From positions 1 to 46,994 of the forward strand of contig DATJVC010000023.1 in the NCBI GenBank assembly GCA_035501935.1: a stretch of 46,994 bases of DNA, read 5' to 3'. The notes beneath the pieces were generated by a model that was not told the DNA's origin, did no database searches, and was given only the letters and a program-made list of their open reading frames with translations. Positions 6,726-17,792 of this stretch are shown one piece after another. Every line of letters begins with the position of its first letter. The stretch's first letter is position 1. The DNA comes from Gammaproteobacteria bacterium. Lineage in GTDB: Bacteria; Pseudomonadota; Gammaproteobacteria; JAJPIJ01. The position numbers were made by a program, and so were the translations under genes.

Positions 6726-9700
6726 ATGCGCATCAGCAAGATCAAGCTCTCAGGCTTCAAGTCGTTTGTCGATCCCACTGTCATTGAACTCCCCGGAAAT
6801 CTGACCGGCATCGTCGGCCCCAACGGCTGCGGCAAGTCGAACATCGTCGACGCCCTGCAGTGGGTGCTGGGCGAGATGTCGGCCAAGCATTTGCGCGGCG
6901 ATTCCATGGCCGACGTCATTTTCAACGGCGCCACGACGCGCCAGCCGGTCGGGCAGGCCTCCGTCGAGGTGATGTTCGACAACAGCGACGGCAAGCTCGG
7001 CGGCCAGTACGCGAGCTACGGCGAAATCTCCATCAAGCGCCAGGTCGGGCGCGACGGCATTTCCTCCTATTATCTGAACGGGGCGTCCTGCCGCCGCCGC
7101 GACATCATTCATCTGTTTCTCGGCACCGGCATCGGCCACCGCACCTATTCGGTCATCGAGCAGGGCATGATCACGCGCGTCATCGAGGCCAAGCCGGACG
7201 AGTTGCGCATGTTCCTGGAGGAGGCGGCCGGCATCTCCAAGTACAAGGAGCGCCGCCGCGAGACCGAGAACCGCATGCACGCCGCCAACGAGAACGTGGC
7301 CCGCCTGAATGACATCCGCACCGAACTCGACACGCAGTTGCAGCACCTGACGCGGCAGGCCAGGTCCGCCGAGAAATACCAGCAGCTGAAGCAGGAGGAG
7401 CGCCTGACGCAGATGCAATTGCACGCGCTGCGCTGGCGGGCGCTCAAGACCGGGGCCGATACGCAGCGCGCGCAGAGCGAGGCGGCCGTCAACGCGGTCG
7501 AGGCGACGCTGGCGGCGCTGCGCTCGACCGAGGCCGAAATCGCCCGCCAGCATGAGGCGCAGACCGCGGCGACCGACGAGTTCAACACCCTGCAGAGCCG
7601 CTACTACCAGATCAGCGCCGATCTGGCGCGCACCGAACAGAGCATCCAGCACGCCGGGGAACGGCGGCAGGGCATGGAGCATGAGCTGGCGCAGACGCGC
7701 GCCAACGTCGAGGAGACCCAGCGCCAGATCGCCGGCGACCGGGAACGCCTGGCCGCTCTGGGCTCCGAGCGGCAGCAGCGGGAGCCGGAGCAGAACAAGC
7801 GCCAGCAGCAGGAGCAGGCCACCGCGGCGAAGGTGCAGGCCGCCGAGCAGTCCATGCATGAGTGGCAGACGGCGTGGGACGCCCTGAACGATCGCTATGC
7901 GGAAGCGAGCCGCGCCGAGCAACTGGAACAGACCCGGCTGGAACATCTGCAGGAAGGCATCGCGCAGGCGCAACGGCGTCTGGGCGCGCTGAAACAGGAG
8001 CAGGCCGACATCAAGCCCACGGCCCTGACGAAGGAAGTGGAGTCCCTGCAAACCCGGTTTGCCTCCGCGGAGTCCGGTCATCAGGACATGGGCAGGCGTC
8101 ACGACGCGCTTCAAGCCGCCATGCAGGAATTGCGCGAAAAAATACGGCGCCATACGGAACAGCTCGACCAGCTGCGACAGGAGCGGCAGGTATTGCGCGG
8201 TCAATCGGCCTCCGCGGAGGCGCTGCAACAGTCCGCGCTGGGACTGGAACGGCCCGGCATGCGCGAGTGGCTCACCAGGCACGGCTGGCAGGCCAGCCAG
8301 CGGCTGACCGCCGCGATCGAGGTCGAGTCCGGCTGGGAGCACGCGCTGGAGGTGGCGAGCCCCCTGCCGCTGTCCACCTTGTGCCTGCCCGATCTCGACA
8401 AGGCCGTGACGGCGATGACGGACCTGGCCGAGGGTCGCATCGCGGCGCTCGCCACCAAACGCGCCGCCGCCGCGGGCGCGGAGATGCCGTCCGTGCCGCT
8501 GCCGGCGCTCGCGTCCAAGGTGAAGGCGCCGTGGCCGCTGAATGATCTCCTGGAGGGAATTTACGCCGCCGAGGACATCGCCACGGCGCGGAGGTACGTG
8601 AAATCACTGCGCGCCGGCGAATGCATCGTGACGCGTGACGGCACCCGGCTCGGGCCCGGCTGGGTCGACGTCCAGCATGACGCGGCGCAGGGCGGCATGC
8701 TGGCGCGGGCGCAGGAATTGCAGAAATTGCAGCAGCAGCTCGCCGCGCTGGAGACGCGCATCGACAGGTTTTCCGTCGAGTTCGAATCGCAACAGAAGAA
8801 ACTCACCGAACTGGAGGCGCAGGAAGGCGATGTACGCGCGGCGATGGAACAATCGCACGGCGGCATGGCCGCGTTGCAATCGGAACTGGCGGCACGCGGC
8901 GCGCGGCTGGAGGAGACGGAGGCGCGCCGCCGGCGCATCGAGGAGGAGATCGGCGAAATCAACGATCAGATCGCGTTGGACAAGGAGGCGATGGAGCGCG
9001 CGCAAGAGGCGATGCAGGAGGCGCACCGCGACGCGGCGCGGCTGGAAAAGGAGCGCGCCGGCCAGCAAAAGGCGCGCGAACGCCTGCAGGAGGCATTGCT
9101 GGAGGCGCGCGAACATTGGAAGCAGGCGCACGAACTGTTGCGCCAGTCGGCGCTGCGCTGGGGTGGCGTGGTCTCGGAGCACACCGCGGTCGAGGAGGCG
9201 GTGGCCCGCAACCAGACGTTGTTGCAGCGTTTGCAGGATCGGCAGCGGGAGTTGGATAAAGCGCTGAAAGAATCGGTGGCGCCGACGCGGGTACTCGAGA
9301 GCGAGCGGGAAGCGCTGCTGAAGTTGCGGGTGGAGGCCGAGGGTACGCTCAAGCAGGCCCGTGAAAAAGTGCAGGAACTGGACCGCCAGTTGCGCGACTC
9401 CGAGCAGCGCCGCCTGACGGTCGAGCGCGAGTTGTCGGAACGCCGTGACGAACTGGAACGCGTGCGCGTGGAGATGAGCACTCTTGAAGTGCGCCTGCAG
9501 GCCATCCAGGAGCAGGTCGAGGCCGCCGAGGGCAGACTCGAGGAAGTGCTGGCGCAATTACCGGCGGACGCCGAAGTGCCGGCGTGGGAGGAGAGGCTTG
9601 GCGAACTCAACCGCAAGATTCAGCGCCTCGGTCCCATCAATCTGGCGGCCATCGACGAATGCACCACGCTTTCGGAGCGCAAGGAATATCTGGACCGCCA

Positions 9701-10244
9701 GCACGCCGATCTCACCGAGGCGCTGAACACGCTGACGGAGGCGATCCGCAAGATCGATCGCGAGACGCGCACGCGCTTCAAGGAAACCTTCGACAAGGTC
9801 AATTCCGGTTTCCAGACGTTGTTTCCCATCCTGTTCGGCGGCGGTCACGCCTATCTGGAGATGGTCGGCGAGGATCTGCTGGAGACCGGCGTCACGGTCA
9901 TGGCCCGCCCGCCGGGCAAGCGCAACAGCACCATTCATCTTTTGTCCGGCGGCGAAAAGGCGCTGACCGCGGTGGCGCTGGTGTTCGCCATCTTCGAGCT
10001 CAACCCGGCGCCCTTCTGCCTGCTGGACGAGGTGGACGCGCCACTCGATGACGCCAATGTCGTGCGCCTGTGCGATATGCTGAAACAGAAGGCGCGCGAC
10101 ATCCAGTTCCTGTTCATCACCCACAACAAGATCACCATGGAGATCGCCGGGCAGTTGATCGGCGTCACCATGCAGGAGGCGGGCGTGTCGCGGCTGGTGG
10201 CGGTGAACATGGAGGAGGCCGTGCGCCTCGCCGCCACCGGCTAG
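6726..10244 (+). CDS. smc: Chromosome segregation protein SMC
   Basis: SMC is the ATPase core of the bacterial condensin that organises and helps segregate the chromosome. The 1172-residue length is normal. Order: N-terminal ATPase half with Walker A GPNGCGKSN (residues 31-39); a long Glu/Gln/Arg-rich coiled coil to about residue 500; a globular hinge around residues 510-650 (AIEVESGWEHALEVASPLPL through RDGTRLGPGWVD); the returning coiled coil; then the C-terminal half with signature LLSGGEKA (S1074) and Walker B CLLDEVDAPLDD (D1101, E1102). The start is set at ATG 6726 because MRISKIKLSGFKSFVDPT is the conserved N-terminus; an upstream GTG at 6711 is in frame but adds nothing conserved. smc-zipA-ligA is a recurrent gammaproteobacterial neighbourhood. 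A palindromic repeat begins at its stop codon. Confidence 0.98.
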   Translation: MRISKIKLSGFKSFVDPTVIELPGNLTGIVGPNGCGKSNIVDALQWVLGEMSAKHLRGDSMADVIFNGATTRQPVGQASVEVMFDNSDGKLGGQYASYGEISIKRQVGRDGISSYYLNGASCRRRDIIHLFLGTGIGHRTYSVIEQGMITRVIEAKPDELRMFLEEAAGISKYKERRRETENRMHAANENVARLNDIRTELDTQLQHLTRQARSAEKYQQLKQEERLTQMQLHALRWRALKTGADTQRAQSEAAVNAVEATLAALRSTEAEIARQHEAQTAATDEFNTLQSRYYQISADLARTEQSIQHAGERRQGMEHELAQTRANVEETQRQIAGDRERLAALGSERQQREPEQNKRQQQEQATAAKVQAAEQSMHEWQTAWDALNDRYAEASRAEQLEQTRLEHLQEGIAQAQRRLGALKQEQADIKPTALTKEVESLQTRFASAESGHQDMGRRHDALQAAMQELREKIRRHTEQLDQLRQERQVLRGQSASAEALQQSALGLERPGMREWLTRHGWQASQRLTAAIEVESGWEHALEVASPLPLSTLCLPDLDKAVTAMTDLAEGRIAALATKRAAAAGAEMPSVPLPALASKVKAPWPLNDLLEGIYAAEDIATARRYVKSLRAGECIVTRDGTRLGPGWVDVQHDAAQGGMLARAQELQKLQQQLAALETRIDRFSVEFESQQKKLTELEAQEGDVRAAMEQSHGGMAALQSELAARGARLEETEARRRRIEEEIGEINDQIALDKEAMERAQEAMQEAHRDAARLEKERAGQQKARERLQEALLEAREHWKQAHELLRQSALRWGGVVSEHTAVEEAVARNQTLLQRLQDRQRELDKALKESVAPTRVLESEREALLKLRVEAEGTLKQAREKVQELDRQLRDSEQRRLTVERELSERRDELERVRVEMSTLEVRLQAIQEQVEAAEGRLEEVLAQLPADAEVPAWEERLGELNRKIQRLGPINLAAIDECTTLSERKEYLDRQHADLTEALNTLTEAIRKIDRETRTRFKETFDKVNSGFQTLFPILFGGGHAYLEMVGEDLLETGVTVMARPPGKRNSTIHLLSGGEKALTAVALVFAIFELNPAPFCLLDEVDAPLDDANVVRLCDMLKQKARDIQFLFITHNKITMEIAGQLIGVTMQEAGVSRLVAVNMEEAVRLAATG

Positions 10245-10386
10245 CAGGTTGATGTAAAGCTGCTGCGCTCGACATCACTTTGTTGCTCGGGATTCGAAAA
10301 TCCTCATTTACTGGCGTGTAAACTCCGGTTTTCTCACCCCTCGCGCCGCGTGCTGTCTTCGCTCGCGACGCTTTACATCAGCCTGC
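10244..10386. repeat. Long palindromic repeat element, copy 2 (compact)
   Basis: The arms 10244-10260 (GCAGGTTGATGTAAAGC) and 10370-10386 (GCTTTACATCAGCCTGC) pair over 17 positions with a single T-G wobble. The interior 10263-10356 is the 94-nt core shared with copy 1 at 1722-1815 (93 of 94 identical). The first base of the left arm is the last base of the smc stop codon. Arm sequence differs from copy 1 at several positions, but the partner arm changes to match, so pairing is kept in both. Confidence 0.88.
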
Positions 10387-10444
10387 CAGAGTCTTTCATT
10401 CACATGATTTAATGACTTGGCGCGCTGCGAGGCGTGCCGCAAGT

Positions 10445-10450
10445 TATAAT
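10445..10450 (+). promoter_or_regulatory. Candidate -10 box upstream of zipA
   Basis: A perfect TATAAT lies 44 nt upstream of the zipA ATG, after the repeat element. No -35 box is found at the usual spacing; TTGGCG at 10417 is 22 nt away, which is too far. It suggests that zipA-ligA can be transcribed separately from smc. Confidence 0.4.
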
Positions 10451-10494
10451 TCCGCTCTGCTGACCTTGACTGGGAAAGGTTTCTCCCGCGCGCC

Positions 10495-13274
<2,780 letters not shown>

Positions 13275-13283
13275 GAGTACGCA

Positions 13284-13781
13284 TTACCGGGGCTTTCTCC
13301 TCCCGAAGAGGAACCACGCGTAGAGGATGGCGAGCAGCAGCACGTTCGGAATGAAAATGATCGGGTGCGACCACGGCACGCCGTTGAAATGGGTCTCCGC
13401 CACCGGCCACAGGAACGGCGTCGGAAAGAACGCGGTGCTGTGCGTGAAGATGTCCATGACGATGTGCAGCGCCCACGCGCCCATCTCGAGGAGCGGTTTC
13501 CTCCTGATCAGCCACACCAGCGCGAACGCGACGGAGAACACCACGAGGCTGTGCGTCACGTTGTAGACGCTGTGCACGTAGGCGGGGATGGTCGAGGGGT
13601 CCGGCCGTCTGCCGAGATGGTTCATGAAATCGAGCCCGTGGATCAACATGCGGTTTGCGAACAGCGGTCCAAACGCGAACAGATCGGGCATCACGCCGAA
13701 CGCGAACGCCGTCCAGAAACTCCGCCTGCTGCCGCGGCCGACCGTGATGCCGCCCCAGAGGCCGTGGGAGAGGATGTCCAT
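13284..13781 (-). CDS. Small membrane protein, DUF457/YdjM-like metal-dependent hydrolase family
   Basis: This 165-residue protein begins MDILSHGLWGGITVGRGS and has about four hydrophobic segments. Conserved-looking His and Asp residues occur in D-I-L-S-H-G at the start, PDLFAFGP, N-V-T-H-S-L and A-L-H-I-V-M-D-I-F-T-H-S, the pattern of the YdjM/DUF457 membrane-bound metal-dependent hydrolases, whose substrates are mostly unknown. The ATG at 13781 lies only five bases after the nadB stop codon, so it is probably translated from the nadB transcript. A longer frame continues upstream but only as an out-of-frame shadow of nadB. It ends nine bases from the convergent ligA. Confidence 0.7.
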   Translation of the reverse strand: MDILSHGLWGGITVGRGSRRSFWTAFAFGVMPDLFAFGPLFANRMLIHGLDFMNHLGRRPDPSTIPAYVHSVYNVTHSLVVFSVAFALVWLIRRKPLLEMGAWALHIVMDIFTHSTAFFPTPFLWPVAETHFNGVPWSHPIIFIPNVLLLAILYAWFLFGRRKPR

Positions 13782-13786
13782 TCTTG

Positions 13787-15427
13787 TTATTGGCGGCGGA
13801 TGGCGGCGAGGGTGTCGGCGCTCAAAACGGTGTCGCGCTGCCAGACCCGATCGTCGCGATTGGGATAATCCAGCGTGTAATGCAGCCCGCGGCTTTCCTT
13901 GCGCAGGAGCGCGGAGTGGATGATCAACTCCGCGACCTGCGCCAGATTGCGCAGCTCGATGAGGTCGTTGGTGACGCGGAAGTTGCCGTAGTAATCGGCG
14001 ATCTCGGAATGCAGCAGCTGCACACGGTGCAGCGCGCGCTGCAGGCGCTTGGTGGTGCGCACGATGCCGACGTAGTCCCACATGAAGCGCCGGACCTCCT
14101 CCCAGTTGTGCGACACCACCACTTCCTCGTCGGAGTCGGTGACCTGGCTTTCGTCCCAGAACGGCAGCGCAGGCGGCGCGGGAACGGCGTCGAGATGGGA
14201 GAGAATGTCGGCGGCCGCGGCCCGGGCAAAGACGCAGCACTCAAGCAGCGAGTTGCTGGCCATGCGGTTGGCGCCGTGCAGTCCGGTGCAGGCGGCCTCG
14301 CCGATGACGTACAGCCCCGGCAGATCGGTGCGGCCCTTGAGATCGGTGACGACGCCGCCGCAGATGTAGTGCGCCGCCGGCACCACCGGGATCGGTTCGT
14401 GCGTCATGTCGATGCCGAACTCCAGGCAGTGGGCCTGGATGGTGGGGAAGTGCTCGCGGATGAATTCCGCGGGCCGGTGATGGATGTCCAGATAGACGCA
14501 ATCCGCGCCGAGGCGCTTCATTTCGTGGTCGATGGCGCGGGCGACGATGTCACGCGGCGCCAGCTCCGCGCGCGGATCGAATTTGTGCATGAACGGGGCG
14601 CCATCCGGGAGCAGCAACCGTCCCCCTTCGCCGCGGATGGCCTCCGTGATCAGGAATGACTTCGCCCTGGGATGGTACAGACAGGTGGGATGGAACTGGA
14701 TGAACTCCATGTTGGCCACCCGGCAGCCGGCGCGCCAGGCCATGGCGATCCCATCGCCGGTGGCGACGTCGGGATTGCTGGTGTAGAGGTATACCTTGCC
14801 GGCGCCGCCGGTGGCCATGACCACGAAGCGGGCACGGAAGGTCACGACGTGCTGGTGCTTGCGGTCATAGACATAGGCCCCCAGACAGCGGTTCTCGGTC
14901 AGCGCGAGCTTGGCGCCGTAAATCAAATCGATGGCCAGATGGTTTTCAAAGATGGCAATCTGCGGATGGCCGCGAACGCGGGCCTCCAGCGTTTCCTCCA
15001 CCGCCTTGCCGGTGGCATCGGCGGCGTGCACTATCCGACGATGGGTATGGCCGCCTTCGCGTGTCAGATGCAGTTCGGTGCGGCCGCTGGCATCGGTGAC
15101 GGTGGTAAACGGTACGCCCAGTTCCTTCAGCCAGCGGATGCATTCGTGGCCCCGCTCGACCACGTATTCGACCACCTCACGGCGGCACAGCCCGGCCCCG
15201 GCCTCCATCGTATCCGCCACGTGTGAGGCGATGGAGTCCTTGGCGTCCACCACCGCCGAGACCCCGCCCTGGGCGTAGAGGGTGTTGCTCTCGGTGAGCC
15301 GGCTTTTGGACAGGACGGCCACCCGGGCCCCCTTGGGGGCGTGGCCGGCCAGATGCAGGGCCAGACTCAGACCCGCGGCGCCGCTGCCGATGACGAGAAT
15401 GTCGTAATCCTGTTGTTGCTGGCTCAT
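13787..15427 (-). CDS. nadB: L-aspartate oxidase NadB
   Basis: NadB oxidises L-aspartate to iminoaspartate with FAD, the first step of de novo NAD synthesis; NadA, the partner, is not in the window. The 546-residue protein has the FAD motif [20 protein letters not shown], substrate and flavin segments [12 protein letters not shown] and [12 protein letters not shown], the active-site-region [13 protein letters not shown] and [13 protein letters not shown], and the family end [21 protein letters not shown] helical C-terminal domain completes it. Its divergence from rpoE is a well-known gammaproteobacterial arrangement. Confidence 0.97.
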   Translation of the reverse strand: MSQQQQDYDILVIGSGAAGLSLALHLAGHAPKGARVAVLSKSRLTESNTLYAQGGVSAVVDAKDSIASHVADTMEAGAGLCRREVVEYVVERGHECIRWLKELGVPFTTVTDASGRTELHLTREGGHTHRRIVHAADATGKAVEETLEARVRGHPQIAIFENHLAIDLIYGAKLALTENRCLGAYVYDRKHQHVVTFRARFVVMATGGAGKVYLYTSNPDVATGDGIAMAWRAGCRVANMEFIQFHPTCLYHPRAKSFLITEAIRGEGGRLLLPDGAPFMHKFDPRAELAPRDIVARAIDHEMKRLGADCVYLDIHHRPAEFIREHFPTIQAHCLEFGIDMTHEPIPVVPAAHYICGGVVTDLKGRTDLPGLYVIGEAACTGLHGANRMASNSLLECCVFARAAAADILSHLDAVPAPPALPFWDESQVTDSDEEVVVSHNWEEVRRFMWDYVGIVRTTKRLQRALHRVQLLHSEIADYYGNFRVTNDLIELRNLAQVAELIIHSALLRKESRGLHYTLDYPNRDDRVWQRDTVLSADTLAAIRRQ

Positions 15428-15493
15428 TCGGTAATCGCCGATAATCCCTGAAAATCAAGGCGTCATCTTATACGATGATGCCCCTGTCGCGTT

Positions 15494-15521
15494 GAAACTA
15501 TCCCTGCGCCCCGGGGTCTAT
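15494..15521 (+). promoter_or_regulatory. Candidate sigma-E-type autoregulatory promoter of rpoE
   Basis: GAAACT at 15494-15499 and GTCTAT at 15516-15521 are separated by 16 nt, resembling the ECF sigma-E consensus GGAACTT and GTCTAA at 15-16 nt. It lies about 45 nt upstream of the rpoE start codon. In this family rpoE typically transcribes itself, so position and sequence agree. Confidence 0.6.
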
Positions 15522-15566
15522 TGCCTTCAGACTCGGGCGCTGTGAGTGAACTAAGGAGCGGGCCCG

Positions 15567-16142
15567 GTGGGCGATAACAGCGCAGATGTGGCCTTGGTGG
15601 AGAGGGTGCAGCATGGCGACAAAAAGGCATACGACCTGCTGGTTCTCAAGTACCAAGGCAAGATTATCAAGCTGGTGTCGAGGTTCGTACGCGATCCCAG
15701 CGATGCACTGGACGTGGCTCAGGAAGCCTTCCTCAAGGCCTACCGCGCGCTGCCCAACTTCCGCGGCGAGAGCGCCTTCTATACCTGGCTGTACCGCATC
15801 GCCATCAACACAGCCAAGAATTACCTGGCCACCATGTCCCGGCGTCCGCTGGAGGCGATGACGGGGAGTGATGAGGATGGCGAACAGGAGATTGAAGACT
15901 GGCAAAGTGATTGGGAAACGCCGGAGAATCTGCTGCTGACGGAGGAGATTCAGCAGACGATCGCCAGGGCCATCGCCGGCCTGCCGGAGGATTTGCGCAT
16001 GGCGATTACGCTGCGCGAGCTGGAAGGGATGAGTTATGAGGAGATTGCCACCGTGATGGCCTGCCCCATCGGCACGGTGCGATCGAGAATTTTCAGAGCG
16101 CGGGAAGCCATCGATGGCAAACTGCGTCCGCTTTTGGAGTAA
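15567..16142 (+). CDS. rpoE: RNA polymerase ECF sigma factor RpoE (AlgU)
   Basis: The envelope-stress sigma factor; in known systems it is released when misfolded outer-membrane proteins trigger cleavage of RseA. The 191-residue protein has sigma region 2 (ALVERVQHGDKKAYDLLVLK ... DALDVAQEAFLKAYRALPNF ... FYTWLYRIAINTAKNYL) and region 4 (AIAGLPEDLRMAITLRELEG, MSYEEIATVMACPIGTVRSR). It starts with GTG, preceded by AAGGAG at eight bases. First gene of rpoE-rseA-rseB-mucD; a sigma-E-like promoter lies just upstream. Confidence 0.97.
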   Translation: MGDNSADVALVERVQHGDKKAYDLLVLKYQGKIIKLVSRFVRDPSDALDVAQEAFLKAYRALPNFRGESAFYTWLYRIAINTAKNYLATMSRRPLEAMTGSDEDGEQEIEDWQSDWETPENLLLTEEIQQTIARAIAGLPEDLRMAITLRELEGMSYEEIATVMACPIGTVRSRIFRAREAIDGKLRPLLE

Positions 16143-16149
16143 TATTTTT

Positions 16150-16749
16150 ATGGCACATGATGATCATAAAGAACAGCTGTCCTTGCTGGCGGACGGTGCG
16201 CTGACCCCGCTCGAAGCGGTACGAATGGTCGGGGTGATTGCCGGCAACGATGAGTTGCGGCGCACATGGATGCGGTACCACCTCGTCGGCGAGGTGATGC
16301 GCACCCCGGGACGGATTGCCTGGACGCCCGGGCTGGCCGCGCGGATTCGTGATGCGCTGGAAAGGGAACCCGCGCTGCTGGCTCCCCGTCCGCAGCGCGC
16401 CATGATGGCGCAGTGGTTCAGACCGCTCGCGGGGCTGGCCGTCGCAGCCTCCGTGGCGGCGGCCGCGGTGTTGTTGCTGCCGCGTAATCAGCCCGCCGTC
16501 GTCAATTCCACACCCGCGCTGGCGTCGGCACCGGCAATGGAAGGCAATGCCGGCCCCATCATCCTCGGCGCGCAGACGGTGGGCTGGCCGGGTGAAAATG
16601 CGGCGCCGCATGCCGCCACCGTGGTCAAGCCCATCCCGCGCTCCCGGCTGAATGGTTATCTGGTCAACTACAGCGAGCAGCGTGCGCTTATCGGCAGCCC
16701 CGGTGTGCCTTATGTGCGGGTGGTCGGTTACGAGCCTGATCAACCCTGA
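16150..16749 (+). CDS. rseA: Anti-sigma-E factor RseA (MucA)
   Basis: A 199-residue single-pass inner-membrane protein that holds sigma-E inactive. The N-terminal cytoplasmic sigma-binding domain reads HKEQLSLLADGALTPLEAVR and then W-M-R-Y-H-L-V-G-E-V-M-R. One transmembrane segment follows at about residues 96-113 (LAGLAVAASVAAAAVLLL). The periplasmic part ends with L-N-G-Y-L-V-N-Y-S-E-Q and PYVRVVGYEPDQP, like Pseudomonas MucA. ATG 16150 is chosen because it follows GGAG at ten bases and opens the conserved domain; the frame is open for 12 codons further upstream, inside rpoE. It sits seven bases after rpoE. Confidence 0.9.
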   Translation: MAHDDHKEQLSLLADGALTPLEAVRMVGVIAGNDELRRTWMRYHLVGEVMRTPGRIAWTPGLAARIRDALEREPALLAPRPQRAMMAQWFRPLAGLAVAASVAAAAVLLLPRNQPAVVNSTPALASAPAMEGNAGPIILGAQTVGWPGENAAPHAATVVKPIPRSRLNGYLVNYSEQRALIGSPGVPYVRVVGYEPDQP

Positions 16750-16753
16750 CTCC

Positions 16754-17755
16754 ATGTCACCAAATCGCAGAGTGAACCGGCGGCCGGCGGCGTCGCTTCT
16801 CCTGTTGGCGCTGGTTATTCCGTTGACGGCCGCGGCCGCCGAGGCGGTTTTGTCGGCACGGGAGCTTTTCGATCGCATGAAGGACGCGGTCCGCGATCAG
16901 AGTTATGACGGCGTGCTGGTCTATGAGCGCGGCCAGGCCGTCGACAGCATGCGCATACTTCACCGCAACCGCGAAGGTGCGGAAGAGGAACGCCTGGTCT
17001 CGCTCTCCGGTCCGCCGCACGAGGTTGTCCGCAATAATGGCACCGTCAGTTGTTACTTCCCGGAGTCCCACTCGGTCATCGTGCAGAAGAACCAGCCTCC
17101 GTCGCTGTTTCCCGGATGGATTCATAATGCCGATGAGACCTCGCGACTCTACCGGTTCGTGACCCTGGGAAGGGATCGATTGGCCAATCGCGACGCCACC
17201 ATCATCGGCATACAGCCGCGCCACGCATTCCGCTATGGTTACCGGCTGTGGATCGACGACGCCACGTACTTATTGCTGAAATCGGACGTGGTCAACAGCC
17301 GCGGCTCCGCGCTCGAGCAGATTTTTTTCACGCAACTTACCGCGCCGGCGGACATCCCTGACGGCGATCTGGCGCCTTCCATGCAGAACCAGGACTATCA
17401 GCGCGTGGAGAACACGGGGGAATTGACGGCGACGGAGTCGCAGGAGGAGGTGACGAAGACCCATTGGCAGGCGCACTGGCTGCCGGAGGGCTTTACGCTT
17501 CGTGAGCATGAAGTGAAGACCATACCCGCGCACCAGATGCCGGTGGAAAATCTGACTTATTCCGATGGCATCGCCGTGATATCCGTATTCGTTGAAAAGA
17601 CCGATCAATCGCAGGAACCGCTGCAGGGGTTTTCCATGGTGGGCGCCGTCAGCACCTACAGCATGCTCATCGGCGATCACCAGATCACCGCGGTCGGCGA
17701 GGTGCCGCCATTGACCGTGCGACAAATCGCCTCGTCCATGGCGCCCGCGCCTTGA
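16754..17755 (+). CDS. rseB: Sigma-E regulatory protein RseB (MucB)
   Basis: Periplasmic RseB binds RseA and shields it from the DegS protease until lipopolysaccharide intermediates or other signals release it. The 333-residue protein begins with a signal peptide (MSPNRRVNRRPAASLLLLAL, cleavage near A-A-A-A-E-A). The large LolA-like domain follows (F-D-R-M-K-D-A-V-R-D-Q-S-Y-D-G-V-L-V-Y), then the small C-terminal MucB domain (WLPEGFTLREHE through DGIAVISVFVE). ATG 16754 is selected because it opens the signal peptide four bases after the rseA stop; the frame extends 34 codons upstream inside rseA without conserved sequence. Confidence 0.92.
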   Translation: MSPNRRVNRRPAASLLLLALVIPLTAAAAEAVLSARELFDRMKDAVRDQSYDGVLVYERGQAVDSMRILHRNREGAEEERLVSLSGPPHEVVRNNGTVSCYFPESHSVIVQKNQPPSLFPGWIHNADETSRLYRFVTLGRDRLANRDATIIGIQPRHAFRYGYRLWIDDATYLLLKSDVVNSRGSALEQIFFTQLTAPADIPDGDLAPSMQNQDYQRVENTGELTATESQEEVTKTHWQAHWLPEGFTLREHEVKTIPAHQMPVENLTYSDGIAVISVFVEKTDQSQEPLQGFSMVGAVSTYSMLIGDHQITAVGEVPPLTVRQIASSMAPAP

Positions 17756-17792
17756 CGTGTTCATTTCCAAATTCATCAACCGGGGTTCAATC

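Noticed and set aside
6750-8342. 530-codon open frame on the minus strand
   Set aside because: It lies wholly opposite smc, whose product is unmistakable. It is low-complexity Leu/Arg/Gly-rich, as expected from the reverse of GC-rich coiled-coil DNA.
13784-14659. 291-codon plus-strand frame opposite nadB
   Set aside because: It is antisense to conserved nadB motifs, with composition typical of reverse-complement shadows.
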